52,841 nucleotides of DNA from Flavobacteriaceae bacterium UBA3159 (GCA_002364535.1 DEYL01000021.1:28006-80846); one strand, 5' to 3'. Shown: positions 32,033 to 41,272, counted from the stretch's first letter. Numbers and translations are program-made. The notes: generated from the letters alone by a model not told the origin.

Positions 32033-34204
32033 TTATTCTTTTTGTTCCTCTAAAATAAAATCCAATTGTCTTTTTATAAGATCTGCCTTTTTTACAATCA
32101 CCCTGACAGGATCACCCAATTGATAAATTTTGTTTGTTCTGTCTCCAACAAGACTATGGGACTTTTCATTATAGGTGAAGTAATCTCCTTTTATTTCAGA
32201 AACCTTTACCATTCCTTCACATTTGTTCTCTATGATCTCGACATACATTCCTCGATCGGTAACTCCGGAAATTAGGCCATCAAAACATTGGTCGATTTTG
32301 TCTTGCATGAATTTCACCTGCATGTATTTGATGGAGTCTCTCTCTGCTTTTGTGGCCAATTGCTCTCTGTTTGAAGAGTGGGTACAGGCCTCCTCAAGTA
32401 CTTCCGGATTTGTTTTTTCTTGACCCTGCATATACAACTCTAATAGTCTATGAACCAAAACATCAGGATACCTTCTTATGGGGGAGGTAAAATGAGTATA
32501 ATAATTAAAAGCTAGACCATAGTGTCCTATGTTGTCAGTGGTGTAAACAGCCTTACTCATACACCTGATGGTTAGTGTGTCTATAAGCTCTTGTTCTTTT
32601 TGTCCATGTGTTTCCTTAAGCAAATTATTGAGGGAGTTATTTACCTTTTTGGTTTCCAAATTGAGTTTATACCCTAGGTTGTTTGCGATGGTTTTTAAGT
32701 TGGCCAATTTATCTTTATCGGGTAAATCGTGAACCCTATAAACAAAACGTTTTATTGGTTTTTGTTTACCTATAAACTCAGCAACTCTTCTGTTGGCCAA
32801 AAGCATAAATTCTTCAACCATTTTGTGGGCATCTCTTGAACTCTTAAAGAATATACTTTCAGGATTATTTTCCTGATCCAGATTAAATTTAACTTCTACT
32901 CGATCAAAAGAAAGTGCCCCATTTGACATTCTTTTCTTTCTTAAAATTTTGGCAAAAGTATCCAACTTGTTAATGGCAGTAAATATCTCTTTAGATACCT
33001 TGTATTCTTTTTTATTTAAGGAAACTTCCTGACTTACCTTTGGTTCTCCACTGTCTAAAATGTATTGAACTTCTTCATAGGAAAATCTATGATCTGAGAG
33101 TATCACAGTTTTACCGAACCATTCTTTTTCAATTTGCATTTTATCATTGACTATAAAAACAGCGGAAAAAGTATATTTTTCTTCTTGTGGTCTCAGGGAA
33201 CAAGCTTTATTAGATAAAACCTCCGGCAACATAGGAACTACCCTATCAACCAAATAGACGGAAGTCGCTCTTTTATAGGCTTCTTCATCGAGAATACTGT
33301 TGGGTTGAACATAATGGGATACATCTGCTATATGAATACCTATTTCTGTTTTTCCATTACTCAGCGGAGTAAATGAAAGCGCATCATCAAAGTCTTTTGC
33401 CGTAATGGGATCAATGGTAAAAGTGGTTTTATTTCTAAAATCCTTTCTTTTTGAAATCTCTTTTGGATCAATTCCCAGATCCAACTGCTGTGCAAATAAT
33501 TCAACTTCGGGAGAGAAAGCGTCCGGAAATCCATATTCAAACATAATGGCGTGCATCTCTGTATCGAGATCTCCCGGTTTTCCAAAAGATTTTATGATCG
33601 TACCAAAGGGAGATGATGCTCTTTTGGGCCAATCTTTGAAATGTACAATGACCTTGTCTCCATGTTCGTAGTTCTTTAACTCTTCCTTTTCAATAAAAAA
33701 ATCAGTAAAAATCCTAGAAGCCCGAGTGTTGACAAAACCAAAATCTTTTTTCCTGTCAAGGATACCGATGTAATCTTGAGAAGCGCGTTCTAATATTTCC
33801 ACAACTTCTCCTTCTCTTTTTCCGTTGTTTCTTTTTCTAATTTGATAAACCAAAACTCGGTCTCCATCCAGCGCTCTGTAAGTATTTCTTCTGGCAATGA
33901 AAATGTCTTCTTCATCTTCGGGCATCAGAAGATAAGCGTTGCCGGAAGAGGTCATCTCTAGGGTTCCTTCTATGTAATCCTTTTTATTTGCCAATAGGAC
34001 ATATTTTCCTGTATCTGTTTGTTTAATTATTTTTTGAGCATTGAGTTGACCCAATGCTTTGATTATAGCATTTCTCTTTTTGGTATCGCCTGTGTTAAGC
34101 TTTGCTGAAATTTGTTTGTAGTTGAAAGATTTGCTAGGATGCTCTTTAAAAACCGTAAGAACTCTCCCTAGAATATTTCTATCCTTTTTTTTCTTTTTGG
34201 ACAT
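32033..34204 (-). CDS. rnr: Ribonuclease R
   Basis: A 723-residue 3'-5' exoribonuclease of the RNB family that degrades structured RNA. It has an N-terminal winged-helix segment, cold-shock domains, the RNB catalytic core with the aspartate cluster in TIDPITAKDFDDALSF, HYGLAFNYYTHFTSPIRRYPD as the second RNB signature, and a C-terminal S1 domain (FDGLISGVTDRGMYVEI). The frame begins one codon earlier at a TTG; the ATG at 34202-34204 is used. Upstream lies the AT-rich gap proposed as oriC. Confidence 0.96.
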   Translation of the reverse strand: MSKKKKKDRNILGRVLTVFKEHPSKSFNYKQISAKLNTGDTKKRNAIIKALGQLNAQKIIKQTDTGKYVLLANKKDYIEGTLEMTSSGNAYLLMPEDEEDIFIARRNTYRALDGDRVLVYQIRKRNNGKREGEVVEILERASQDYIGILDRKKDFGFVNTRASRIFTDFFIEKEELKNYEHGDKVIVHFKDWPKRASSPFGTIIKSFGKPGDLDTEMHAIMFEYGFPDAFSPEVELFAQQLDLGIDPKEISKRKDFRNKTTFTIDPITAKDFDDALSFTPLSNGKTEIGIHIADVSHYVQPNSILDEEAYKRATSVYLVDRVVPMLPEVLSNKACSLRPQEEKYTFSAVFIVNDKMQIEKEWFGKTVILSDHRFSYEEVQYILDSGEPKVSQEVSLNKKEYKVSKEIFTAINKLDTFAKILRKKRMSNGALSFDRVEVKFNLDQENNPESIFFKSSRDAHKMVEEFMLLANRRVAEFIGKQKPIKRFVYRVHDLPDKDKLANLKTIANNLGYKLNLETKKVNNSLNNLLKETHGQKEQELIDTLTIRCMSKAVYTTDNIGHYGLAFNYYTHFTSPIRRYPDVLVHRLLELYMQGQEKTNPEVLEEACTHSSNREQLATKAERDSIKYMQVKFMQDKIDQCFDGLISGVTDRGMYVEIIENKCEGMVKVSEIKGDYFTYNEKSHSLVGDRTNKIYQLGDPVRVIVKKADLIKRQLDFILEEQKE

Positions 34205-34207
34205 CAA

Positions 34208-34704
34208 GTATTAATCTACAGCAAATTTAGGTTTTCTTTTCTTGTCAATGAGTTAATTTATTAACCCCTTTAACAATAATAATATTTTGTTTTTTAAAAT
34301 TTAAAGAAATAATGATGTCTATTATGGGCTGTTAATAGGTATAATAAATTTAATAATAAACAAATCTAAAATTCAATAAAATAAACTTGTAAACGCTCTA
34401 TAAATAATTTATTTAATATTAAAAATATGTGAATGAATGGCTTAGTACAGATATGAACAACAGTTAAAAACCCTTATATGTTTATCATTTTAATGATTTA
34501 AGCTTACATTTAATGTTAATAAGAAAGAAAACCGATTTGATAAACGGATAACTAATTATGAAAATTATAGTTGGATAAATCTAAGATTTGTTTAATGATA
34601 ATTATCACCAACAAGCAGGGAAAAATTAAGATAATCTTATCAACAATTAATCAATAGATCAACCAACAGAAAAAGGGAAAGTTTTAATTATATTAAATAA
34701 GTAA
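34208..34704. other. AT-rich intergenic region, candidate replication origin (oriC)
   Basis: About 500 bp without a gene between divergent rnr and rpiB, clearly more AT-rich than the rest of the window. Between 34482 and 34645 there are eight TTATC or GATAA words. The best DnaA-box candidate is TTATCAACA (34637-34645), one base from TTATCCACA. TTATCACCA (34602-34610), and on the minus strand TTATCCAAC (34570-34578) and TTATCCGTT (34543-34551), are weaker. TGATAATTATCA (34596-34607) is a perfect palindrome. Long A/T-only stretches (34340-34440) could serve as the unwinding element. rnpA, mnmG and two parS-like sites are nearby. No dnaA gene is in the window, so this is an inference. Confidence 0.45.
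34222..34248 (-). promoter_or_regulatory. Probable promoter of rnr
   Basis: Minus strand: TTG (34246-34248), a 16 bp spacer, TAAATTTG (34222-34229). The -7 box is a full match; the spacer is a little short. A leader of about 12 bases is predicted. Confidence 0.5.
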
Positions 34705-35136
34705 ATGAACATATCAATAGGAAATGACCACGCTGGAGTAGATTTAAAAGAGGCGATCGTTTCACATTTAAAGCAAAAAGGGCATCAGTTACACAACCAC
34801 GGAACCAACAGTGAGGAAAGTGTTGATTATGCAGACTTTATTCATCCTGTGGCTCAAGACATAGAAGACAAAAAGTCGGATTTGGGAATTATTGTTTGTG
34901 GAAGTGGCAACGGAGCAGCAATGACAGCCAATAAACACCAAAAAATTAGGGCAGCGCTTTGTTGGTCAGCAGAAATATCCAAATTATCAAGGCAACACAA
35001 CGATGCAAACATTCTTAGTATTCCCGCTAGGTTTGTTAATATTGAACAGGCTATGGAAATGGTAGACATGTTTGTTACCACTCCTTTTGAAGGCGGAAGA
35101 CACCAAAAAAGAATTGATAAAATACCTTGTATATAA
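34705..35136 (+). CDS. rpiB: Ribose-5-phosphate isomerase B
   Basis: A 143-residue RpiB/LacAB-family isomerase of the pentose phosphate pathway. The start MNISIGNDHAGVDLKEAIV and the active-site region IIVCGSGNGAAMTANK with its cysteine are characteristic, and NDANILSIPARF follows. It is the first gene to the right of the AT-rich gap and is followed 3 bp later by the GNAT gene. I see no clear -7 box in front of it. Confidence 0.94.
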   Translation: MNISIGNDHAGVDLKEAIVSHLKQKGHQLHNHGTNSEESVDYADFIHPVAQDIEDKKSDLGIIVCGSGNGAAMTANKHQKIRAALCWSAEISKLSRQHNDANILSIPARFVNIEQAMEMVDMFVTTPFEGGRHQKRIDKIPCI

Positions 35137-35139
35137 ACA

Positions 35140-35640
35140 ATGGAATGGTCATTCAGGGTATATGATGAACTAAAACTAAATGAGCTTTACGATCTTTTAG
35201 AATTAAGGGCTAAAGTTTTTGTAGTAGAGCAAGACTGTGCCTACCAAGACCTAGATAGAAATGACCCTAAGGCAATTCATTTAATGGGTTATAAAAAAAA
35301 CAAACTCATTGCTTATTCTCGAATTTTCCGCCCTGGAGCATTTGAAAAAAAGTATGCGAGGATTGGCAGAATTGTTACTCATAAACAAAACAGGGGAAAG
35401 GGTATCGGGTATACTTTGGTTAAAAAAAGCATTGCGTTTTGTAAAGATCATTTTGGTGAGCAAACCATTAAAATTTCTGCACAAGCTCATCTAATGAAAT
35501 TCTATACACAATGCGGCTTTGTTGAAAAGGGTAAAACCTATCTGGAGGACGGAATACCTCACTGTTCTATGTATTTCAATTACAGCCGGAAAAGTGATTT
35601 AATAGACCTTCAAAATCGTGCAAAAGGCTTTCAGAAGTAA
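35140..35640 (+). CDS. GNAT family N-acetyltransferase (ElaA-like)
   Basis: A 166-residue acetyltransferase. It has the ElaA-type opening LYDLLELRAKVFVVEQDCAYQD and the acetyl-CoA-binding loop in RIVTHKQNRGKGIGYTLV. C-terminal QCGFVEKGKTYLEDGIPH is also typical. The acceptor is unknown. It is probably co-transcribed with rpiB (3 bp gap). Its last 65 bases overlap the 3' end of rnpA on the opposite strand; the overlapped codons encode the tail after the conserved GNAT fold. Confidence 0.88.
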   Translation: MEWSFRVYDELKLNELYDLLELRAKVFVVEQDCAYQDLDRNDPKAIHLMGYKKNKLIAYSRIFRPGAFEKKYARIGRIVTHKQNRGKGIGYTLVKKSIAFCKDHFGEQTIKISAQAHLMKFYTQCGFVEKGKTYLEDGIPHCSMYFNYSRKSDLIDLQNRAKGFQK

Positions 35641-35935
35641 CACCAAGCTTTCCCTTATATAAAACCATATAAAAACCCGGTGTTAGCGAACTGATTACTT
35701 CTTCCTTTTGTTTTTGAATTACCGCTCTAATTTGTCTCTTTATACGATTGCGACGGTAAGCCTGCAGTACGGATCTTTTGGATATGCCAACCCCGATATG
35801 GGTTTTTTTTACCTCTTCTTTGGGGTGAACAAAATGCATGACCAAAGCTCCGGAGCGTACCGCTCTTCCCTTTTTAAAAACAAGGTCAATTTGAGTTTTA
35901 TATTTGAGCTTTTCTAAGCTACATTTATGGGTCAC
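35576..35935 (-). CDS. rnpA: Ribonuclease P protein component
   Basis: A 119-residue basic protein that helps the RNase P RNA process tRNA 5' ends. SLEKLKYKTQIDLVFKKGR and the RNR motif in AYRRNRIKRQIRAVI are diagnostic. The start is a GTG at 35933-35935 that overlaps the M1 peptidase stop codon (GTGA), so translation appears coupled to it. rpmH and dnaA, its partners in many bacteria, are not adjacent. The 3' end overlaps the GNAT gene by 65 bp on the other strand. Confidence 0.93.
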   Translation of the reverse strand: MTHKCSLEKLKYKTQIDLVFKKGRAVRSGALVMHFVHPKEEVKKTHIGVGISKRSVLQAYRRNRIKRQIRAVIQKQKEEVISSLTPGFYMVLYKGKLGVTSESLLHDFEGLLNHFSGCN

Positions 35936-37764
35936 GGTTGATTGAAATATGTGTTGTTATCGCGATCAACATCGGCCATGTAATAAGATGGGTCGATGAA
36001 TATGTCTACAATTTTACTTTTGAGACGATTGATGATCAATTCATATTCCGGTCGGGCCCAGGGCCAATCCTTGTGAACCTTCCATTTCATCGCATAGGGG
36101 TTTTTCTTCTCTCCCCTCATGAGGGAAATGGGAATGTAATGAACTTCGGAAGGGCCGTCATTGAAATTGACCAATATTTCCAAAGGCATGGGCATAGAGC
36201 CAATTCTTTCAATTTTTACCACTGTTTTTGTTCCATCCCCTTCCACAGATTTTATAGCGTAGTCAATGGTGTTTGTGGTCTGCGTCCAATCAGTCAAATA
36301 CCATCTCAATTGAATGCCCGATACCCGCTCTGCTACTCGTCTAAAGTCGTTAGGCACAGGGTGTTTAAACTGATGCAGTCGATAGTACTCTTTTAGGGTT
36401 TTAGCCAATTTGTCCTCCCCAATGATATATCCCAACTGACTCAAAAAAACCGCTCCTTTGCTGTAGGCGGAGATCTCATAAGCCAAATTGTAATCATAGC
36501 GGTTTGCGTTAGTTTGTTGTGGTTGCTCCTTTCCGGATCTTGCCAAATAGAGATAACTGTCGTAGGATCTTTGCAGTGGGAAAAAGTTGTTTTGATTCAG
36601 AATTTTATCCTCGGCCAAAGTGGAAATATAAGTTGTAAAACCTTCGTCCATCCATTCGTATTTCATTTCATTGGTCGCCAAAACATGTTGAAACCAGGAG
36701 TGAGCCAACTCATGTGCTGTTACGCCTACTAAGCTCTCAAAACTTCTATTACCGGTAATCAGGGTAAGCATGGCATATTCCATTCCTCCATCACCCCCTT
36801 GAGCCACGGTATATTGACGGTAAGGATACTCACCAATGGTCTGATTGAAAAAGCGCATCAATTCAGCAGTCTTGGGCTGAAGGTTTTTCCAGTTTTCGTT
36901 GTATTTAGGGTTGTCCTTATAGAAGAAATGCAGGATTACATCATTAGGCCCCTTATGAGTGTCGTGAATATAATCGGGATCGGCAGACCAAGTAAAATCA
37001 TGTACCCTTGGCGCTAAAAAATGCCATTTAAGTTTCCCTTTTTTTGACTTCCCTTTTTTCTCGCTGTAACCATGACCGACCTCATCGGGATTTTTAAGAT
37101 ATCCGCTGGCTGCGACTATATATTTTCTATCCATAGTCAGGGTGACATCAAAATTTCCCCAAACGCCATGAAACTCCCTTCCCAAATAAGGCTCAGCATT
37201 CCAGCCTTCGTAGTCATATTCTGCTATTTTGGGATACCATTGTGCCATAGAAAGAGCCACCCCCTCAGCAGAATCTCTACCGGCTCTTCGCACCAACTTA
37301 GGCACCTGACCCTCAAAATCTAAAGTCAACCAAGTACTCTCTCCAGGACCAAGAGGCCGGGACAACAACACTTCCAAGATGGTTTCCGAAAGCTTATACT
37401 TTAGTATTGCCCCCTCCTGTTTTAAATCAGAAACCCTTAAATAGCCGACTTCATCGGGCTTTAGGGAATCGATATCTACGCGAAAACGCGTGTTTTTGTC
37501 CTTTCCGGTTTTGATCCTTTCGGCCATTTCACTTCCCGGCTGAAAGGCATTAAAGAATAGGTGGTAAAAAACTTTCTTTAGACTGTCCGGAGAATTATTA
37601 GTATACAACAATTCTTGTTTTCCGGAATATTGAAAAGTCTTTACGTCTATATCGACGTCCATATTGTAATCAACGGCTTGTTGCCAATAGTTCTGTGCAT
37701 AAGTTGTTGAACTTAAGACGATTAATAGGATAAGATAGGGTTTTGTTCTCATTTTTTTTAGCAT
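35932..37764 (-). CDS. M1 family metallopeptidase (aminopeptidase)
   Basis: A 610-residue exported zinc peptidase with a signal peptide ending near TTYAQ. The gluzincin motif is HELAH at residues 351-355 with the third ligand Glu374 (HExxH-18-E). GGMEY at 327-331 is the substrate-binding GxMEN-like motif. It probably trims peptides in the periplasm or outside the cell. The ATG directly follows the stop of the S8 gene, and its stop overlaps the rnpA start. It lacks an evident type IX secretion C-terminal domain. Confidence 0.92.
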   Translation of the reverse strand: MLKKMRTKPYLILLIVLSSTTYAQNYWQQAVDYNMDVDIDVKTFQYSGKQELLYTNNSPDSLKKVFYHLFFNAFQPGSEMAERIKTGKDKNTRFRVDIDSLKPDEVGYLRVSDLKQEGAILKYKLSETILEVLLSRPLGPGESTWLTLDFEGQVPKLVRRAGRDSAEGVALSMAQWYPKIAEYDYEGWNAEPYLGREFHGVWGNFDVTLTMDRKYIVAASGYLKNPDEVGHGYSEKKGKSKKGKLKWHFLAPRVHDFTWSADPDYIHDTHKGPNDVILHFFYKDNPKYNENWKNLQPKTAELMRFFNQTIGEYPYRQYTVAQGGDGGMEYAMLTLITGNRSFESLVGVTAHELAHSWFQHVLATNEMKYEWMDEGFTTYISTLAEDKILNQNNFFPLQRSYDSYLYLARSGKEQPQQTNANRYDYNLAYEISAYSKGAVFLSQLGYIIGEDKLAKTLKEYYRLHQFKHPVPNDFRRVAERVSGIQLRWYLTDWTQTTNTIDYAIKSVEGDGTKTVVKIERIGSMPMPLEILVNFNDGPSEVHYIPISLMRGEKKNPYAMKWKVHKDWPWARPEYELIINRLKSKIVDIFIDPSYYMADVDRDNNTYFNQP

Positions 37765-39342
37765 TTATTTTGAGGCATAAATTAGGGCATTGTACAAATT
37801 AACCATTTTTCCTGATCTGGATAGTGTTTTGGGATTAACCAATTTTCCTGTTTTGGGGTTTTCGATCGTTGGATAAAGAGGCATGCCGGAATTCATAAGC
37901 ACTTCTTTAACCTGCCGGGCATTCAATTTGGGAAAAAATGATCGTATAACTGCAGCCACCCCGGCAGCATTGGGTGCAGCCATGGAAGTGCCGCTGTAGT
38001 ACTCATATTTTCCGTTGGGAACTGATGACCAAATTTTTGATCCGGGAGCAAAAATATCCACATTTACGGATCCAAAGTTGGAAAAAGATGCCACGTGTTC
38101 TTTAGTATAGGAGGAACTAACCGCCCCTACCGTTAGAAAATTTGAAACAATTTCTTTACCGTTTACTTCATCGGTTACATAAGTTTTTTTCTTACCTGGG
38201 TTAATGTTGTCACCGCTGTTCCCGGCGGCATTCACAATTAAAACATCATTTCTCTCGGCGTGTTTTAGAGCTTCCCAAACCCATTCCTTGTGAGGAGAAT
38301 AGCTTTTTCCAAAGCTCGTATTAATTACCTTGGCACCATTGTCAACGGCATATCGTATCGCCAAAGCAATGTCTTTGTCGTATTCGTCACCATCGGGAAC
38401 CGCTCTGAGTACCATTATCTTTGCGTGATCAAAAACTCCTCTGTTGCCTTTCTCATTGCCTCGGCCTGCAGCAATGATACCGGATACATGGGTACCGTGG
38501 TTGGCACCGTCTTTTTTTGGGCCGATTACATTTCCATTTCCATAGCCTTGGTCTTCGAAGTCGTCAGGATCATCCCCGACGATGGTTCTACCATCAAAAT
38601 CGATATTGTAGTGCCCATCAATTCCGCCTTGCGCCCCTTTTAGGTAGACCTCAAGCTTGGATTTTGTCAGTTTATTCTCATTTAGAAACCGTCTGAAAAT
38701 GAGGGCCTCCATTAATGCAAATGTCTTAGGAGAAAAATCCTCAACCTCTTGGAGGGAATATTTTTCCTTTCCAAGTACAAGCTTGATGATACTGTCTGAC
38801 TCATGACAATTCTGGATCATGCTCTCAATACTAGTCAGTTCTTCTTTTTTGTTTTGAATATTTTTCAGGCGGTCTTTTTCAAACTTTTCAAAAGCTTCAG
38901 AACCGGGTGTTTCTTTTTTTTGTAATCGCACAGACTCCATGTTTTCAAGTTCGGACTCACCCAAAAAATTCCAACCATGGACGTCGTCGACATAGCCGTT
39001 TTGGTCGTCATCGATGCGGTTATTGGGAATTTCGTCATCGTTTACCCAGATGGCTTCTTTTAGCACAGGGTGATCAATATCTACCCCGGAGTCGATCACA
39101 GCAACAATTACCATCTTTCCTTTTTGGTCTTTGATTAATTCGTCGTGGGCACGATTCACACTCATACCTGCAATACTGTCGCTGCGGAGGTCCATTAAAT
39201 GCCAGAATCTTTTTTCATATTCGACGAGGGCGTCCTTTTTGTTGTACTTAACCAAAGGTGCAGTTATGGGGTTGCCTACGAATTTGATGGTACTACAGGA
39301 CATCAATAAGGGGCAGAGGATTATATAAAAGAGTTTTTTCAT
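37765..39342 (-). CDS. S8 (subtilisin) family serine peptidase, lipoprotein
   Basis: A 525-residue subtilase with a lipobox LMSC (Cys16). The triad is Asp84 in AVIDSGVDIDHP, His282 in NHGTHVSG and Ser453 in SGTSMAAP, with the oxyanion Asn375 in NAAGNSG. An insertion of roughly 165 residues separates Asp and His; it includes an acidic loop (NRIDDDQNGYVDD) like a calcium site and a charged helical part. The stop of the MBL gene overlaps its ATG by one base, and the M1 gene follows without a gap, so the two peptidases are made together. Confidence 0.92.
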   Translation of the reverse strand: MKKLFYIILCPLLMSCSTIKFVGNPITAPLVKYNKKDALVEYEKRFWHLMDLRSDSIAGMSVNRAHDELIKDQKGKMVIVAVIDSGVDIDHPVLKEAIWVNDDEIPNNRIDDDQNGYVDDVHGWNFLGESELENMESVRLQKKETPGSEAFEKFEKDRLKNIQNKKEELTSIESMIQNCHESDSIIKLVLGKEKYSLQEVEDFSPKTFALMEALIFRRFLNENKLTKSKLEVYLKGAQGGIDGHYNIDFDGRTIVGDDPDDFEDQGYGNGNVIGPKKDGANHGTHVSGIIAAGRGNEKGNRGVFDHAKIMVLRAVPDGDEYDKDIALAIRYAVDNGAKVINTSFGKSYSPHKEWVWEALKHAERNDVLIVNAAGNSGDNINPGKKKTYVTDEVNGKEIVSNFLTVGAVSSSYTKEHVASFSNFGSVNVDIFAPGSKIWSSVPNGKYEYYSGTSMAAPNAAGVAAVIRSFFPKLNARQVKEVLMNSGMPLYPTIENPKTGKLVNPKTLSRSGKMVNLYNALIYASK

Positions 39343-40193
39343 TAAAAAAAGTTGGATAAAATATGTTTTTGACCCACCCTTACGCCTTTTTCAGTCTGCT
39401 TTAGAGAGATCAATTCGTTGTATGGGTCATGTTCTAAAAATAATAAGAAATCTTTTTCGTATGCTAAATTTAAAAAGTGGCTTTTTTCCTTCATGGTCAT
39501 AAGGGGCCGGGTATCATATCCCATTACATAGGGAATAGGCAAATGGCCCACGGTGGGGATAAGGTCAGCGGCAAAAACCAATGTTTTACCTTGATGTTTC
39601 AATAGCGGTAACATCTGCTTTTCTGTATGTCCATTTACCAGAATGATATCAAAATCCAAAGGGGTATTCTCCAATAAAAAGCCCTCTCCTTTGAGAAGCT
39701 GAAGCTGACCACTCTCCTCGATCGGGAGAATATTTTCCGATAAAAAAGAAGCCTTTTCTCTGGGGTTGGGCCGGGTGGCCCATTGCCAATGATTTTCATG
39801 AGACCAAAAAACAGCATTTTTAAAGGCAGGCTCAAGCACCCCATTCTTTTTTCTTATTACAGCATCACCACAGTGGTCAAAGTGGAGGTGGGTTAAAAAT
39901 ACATCAGTAATATCGTCTCTGCTGAATCCTTTTTGACGGAGAGACTGTTCTAAATTTTCATCCCCCCACCTGTCGTAATAGCTAAAAAACTTTTCACTTT
40001 GCTTGTTGCCCATTCCCGTATCGATTAAAATCAGTCGGTTGCCATCTTCAATCAACAAAGATCGACTGCACATCTCGATACGATTGTTTGCATCAGCAGG
40101 ATTGGTTTTCCCCCAAAGCAGTTTGGGGACAACACCAAACATGGCACCACCATCCAATTTAAAATTACCGCAGGCTATGGAGTGTAATTCCAC
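39342..40193 (-). CDS. MBL-fold metallo-hydrolase
   Basis: A 283-residue metallo-beta-lactamase-fold enzyme. The metal motif THLHFDHCGD places ligands at His102, His104, Asp106 and His107, with FAADLIPTVGHLPI further on for the other site. It has no signal peptide. The family covers lactonases, glyoxalase-like and other hydrolases, and the substrate cannot be told. The start is a GTG at 40191-40193, 4 bp after the SMP-30-like gene. Confidence 0.85.
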   Translation of the reverse strand: MELHSIACGNFKLDGGAMFGVVPKLLWGKTNPADANNRIEMCSRSLLIEDGNRLILIDTGMGNKQSEKFFSYYDRWGDENLEQSLRQKGFSRDDITDVFLTHLHFDHCGDAVIRKKNGVLEPAFKNAVFWSHENHWQWATRPNPREKASFLSENILPIEESGQLQLLKGEGFLLENTPLDFDIILVNGHTEKQMLPLLKHQGKTLVFAADLIPTVGHLPIPYVMGYDTRPLMTMKEKSHFLNLAYEKDFLLFLEHDPYNELISLKQTEKGVRVGQKHILSNFF

Positions 40194-40197
40194 TAGT

Positions 40198-41208
40198 TTA
40201 TAATTTGATACGTGTAAGATACATGTGGGTGGTCATGTAGAGGTATTCTTGCTTGGCGTCAAAAGCGCAATTGGCTGTTTTCTCTTGCGTTTTAATGGTG
40301 CCCAAGTGTTTGCCTTCGGGGGTAATGATCAAAACGCCACCGGGACCGGTAGTAAAAATCGTTCCTGAAGGGTGGATTTTTAGTCCATCAAAGTTTCCCC
40401 GGCTTTCTTTTGCCAGCGCATCATCGTTAAAAAATACTCTGGCATTCTCAACGCCATTGGGGGTAATGTCATAAGCCATGATTCTTCGATTTTTTGGATC
40501 AGAAATGGCAACGTATAATGTTTTTTGATCATTGGAAACTGCGATCCCATTGGGACGGGTCAGGTCGTCAATGATCAGAGAAAGTTCTCCCGAAGGTGTA
40601 AGTTTGAACACACCGTTGAAAGGCAACTCTTTTAATGCATCATCGTCCCCTTTTTTCAAACCGTAGGGGGGATCGGTAAAATACAAATCTCCATTTTTTG
40701 CGTATACCAGATCATTGGGGCTGTTGAAATACTTCCCCTGATATTTGCCAACAATGGTAGTAAAATTGTTCTTTTCCCAATCGGTTAGCCGTGCGACCCT
40801 TCTGTCTCCGTGCATACACATGATGAGTTGACCTTTTTTATCCAAGATCAAACCATTGGAACCACTTTCATCTCGGTTCATAGCGTTTTTACTCCCTTTT
40901 TTTTCTCTGGGAGCAATTCCAGTATAGCCACTGGGATTGAGAAAGACACTCAGCCCGTTTTTTTCATCCCATTGGTATATCTTATTGCCGGGAACATCGG
41001 AAAACAAAACGGCATCAAGTCGATCCACCCATACGGGGCCTTCCGACCAACCAAATCCTTCGGCAAGGATCTCGATTTCGGCTCCCGGAGCAACAAACCG
41101 ATTCATCTCAGGCAGTAATCGCTCAACGTAGCCGATCGTTCTTTTTTGTTGCCCACTCAAGTAGGTAAAAAAGCAAATCGCAAACAACGGAATAATTTTA
41201 AGTTTCAT
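40198..41208 (-). CDS. SMP-30/gluconolactonase-like exported protein
   Basis: A 336-residue protein with a signal peptide (about 1-19, FFTYLSGQQ) and a six-bladed beta-propeller typical of the SMP-30/LRE family: LAEGFGWSEGPVWV, LFSDVPGNKIYQWDE, SPNDLVYAKNGDLYFTDPPYGL and RPNGIAVSNDQKTLYVA. The metal-site residues (Glu in SEGPVW, Asn in SPND and RPNG) are present. Relatives hydrolyse sugar lactones. It is the first gene of the five-gene operon ending in rnpA. Confidence 0.87.
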   Translation of the reverse strand: MKLKIIPLFAICFFTYLSGQQKRTIGYVERLLPEMNRFVAPGAEIEILAEGFGWSEGPVWVDRLDAVLFSDVPGNKIYQWDEKNGLSVFLNPSGYTGIAPREKKGSKNAMNRDESGSNGLILDKKGQLIMCMHGDRRVARLTDWEKNNFTTIVGKYQGKYFNSPNDLVYAKNGDLYFTDPPYGLKKGDDDALKELPFNGVFKLTPSGELSLIIDDLTRPNGIAVSNDQKTLYVAISDPKNRRIMAYDITPNGVENARVFFNDDALAKESRGNFDGLKIHPSGTIFTTGPGGVLIITPEGKHLGTIKTQEKTANCAFDAKQEYLYMTTHMYLTRIKL

Positions 41209-41272
41209 GATTTTGAGTTTTGAAATGTTATAAAAAAAGCAATACCCTTAATGTCCAAAGTAAAAGATAAAT

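Noticed and set aside
35938..36396. 152-codon plus-strand frame opposite the M1 peptidase C terminus
   Set aside because: No signal peptide, domain or promoter; antisense to a well-conserved gene.
17652..38097. Other CACGTG cores at 17652-17657, 18977-18982 and 38092-38097 as extra parS sites
   Set aside because: Their flanks do not form GTTNCACGTGNAAC, and all three lie inside long conserved genes.
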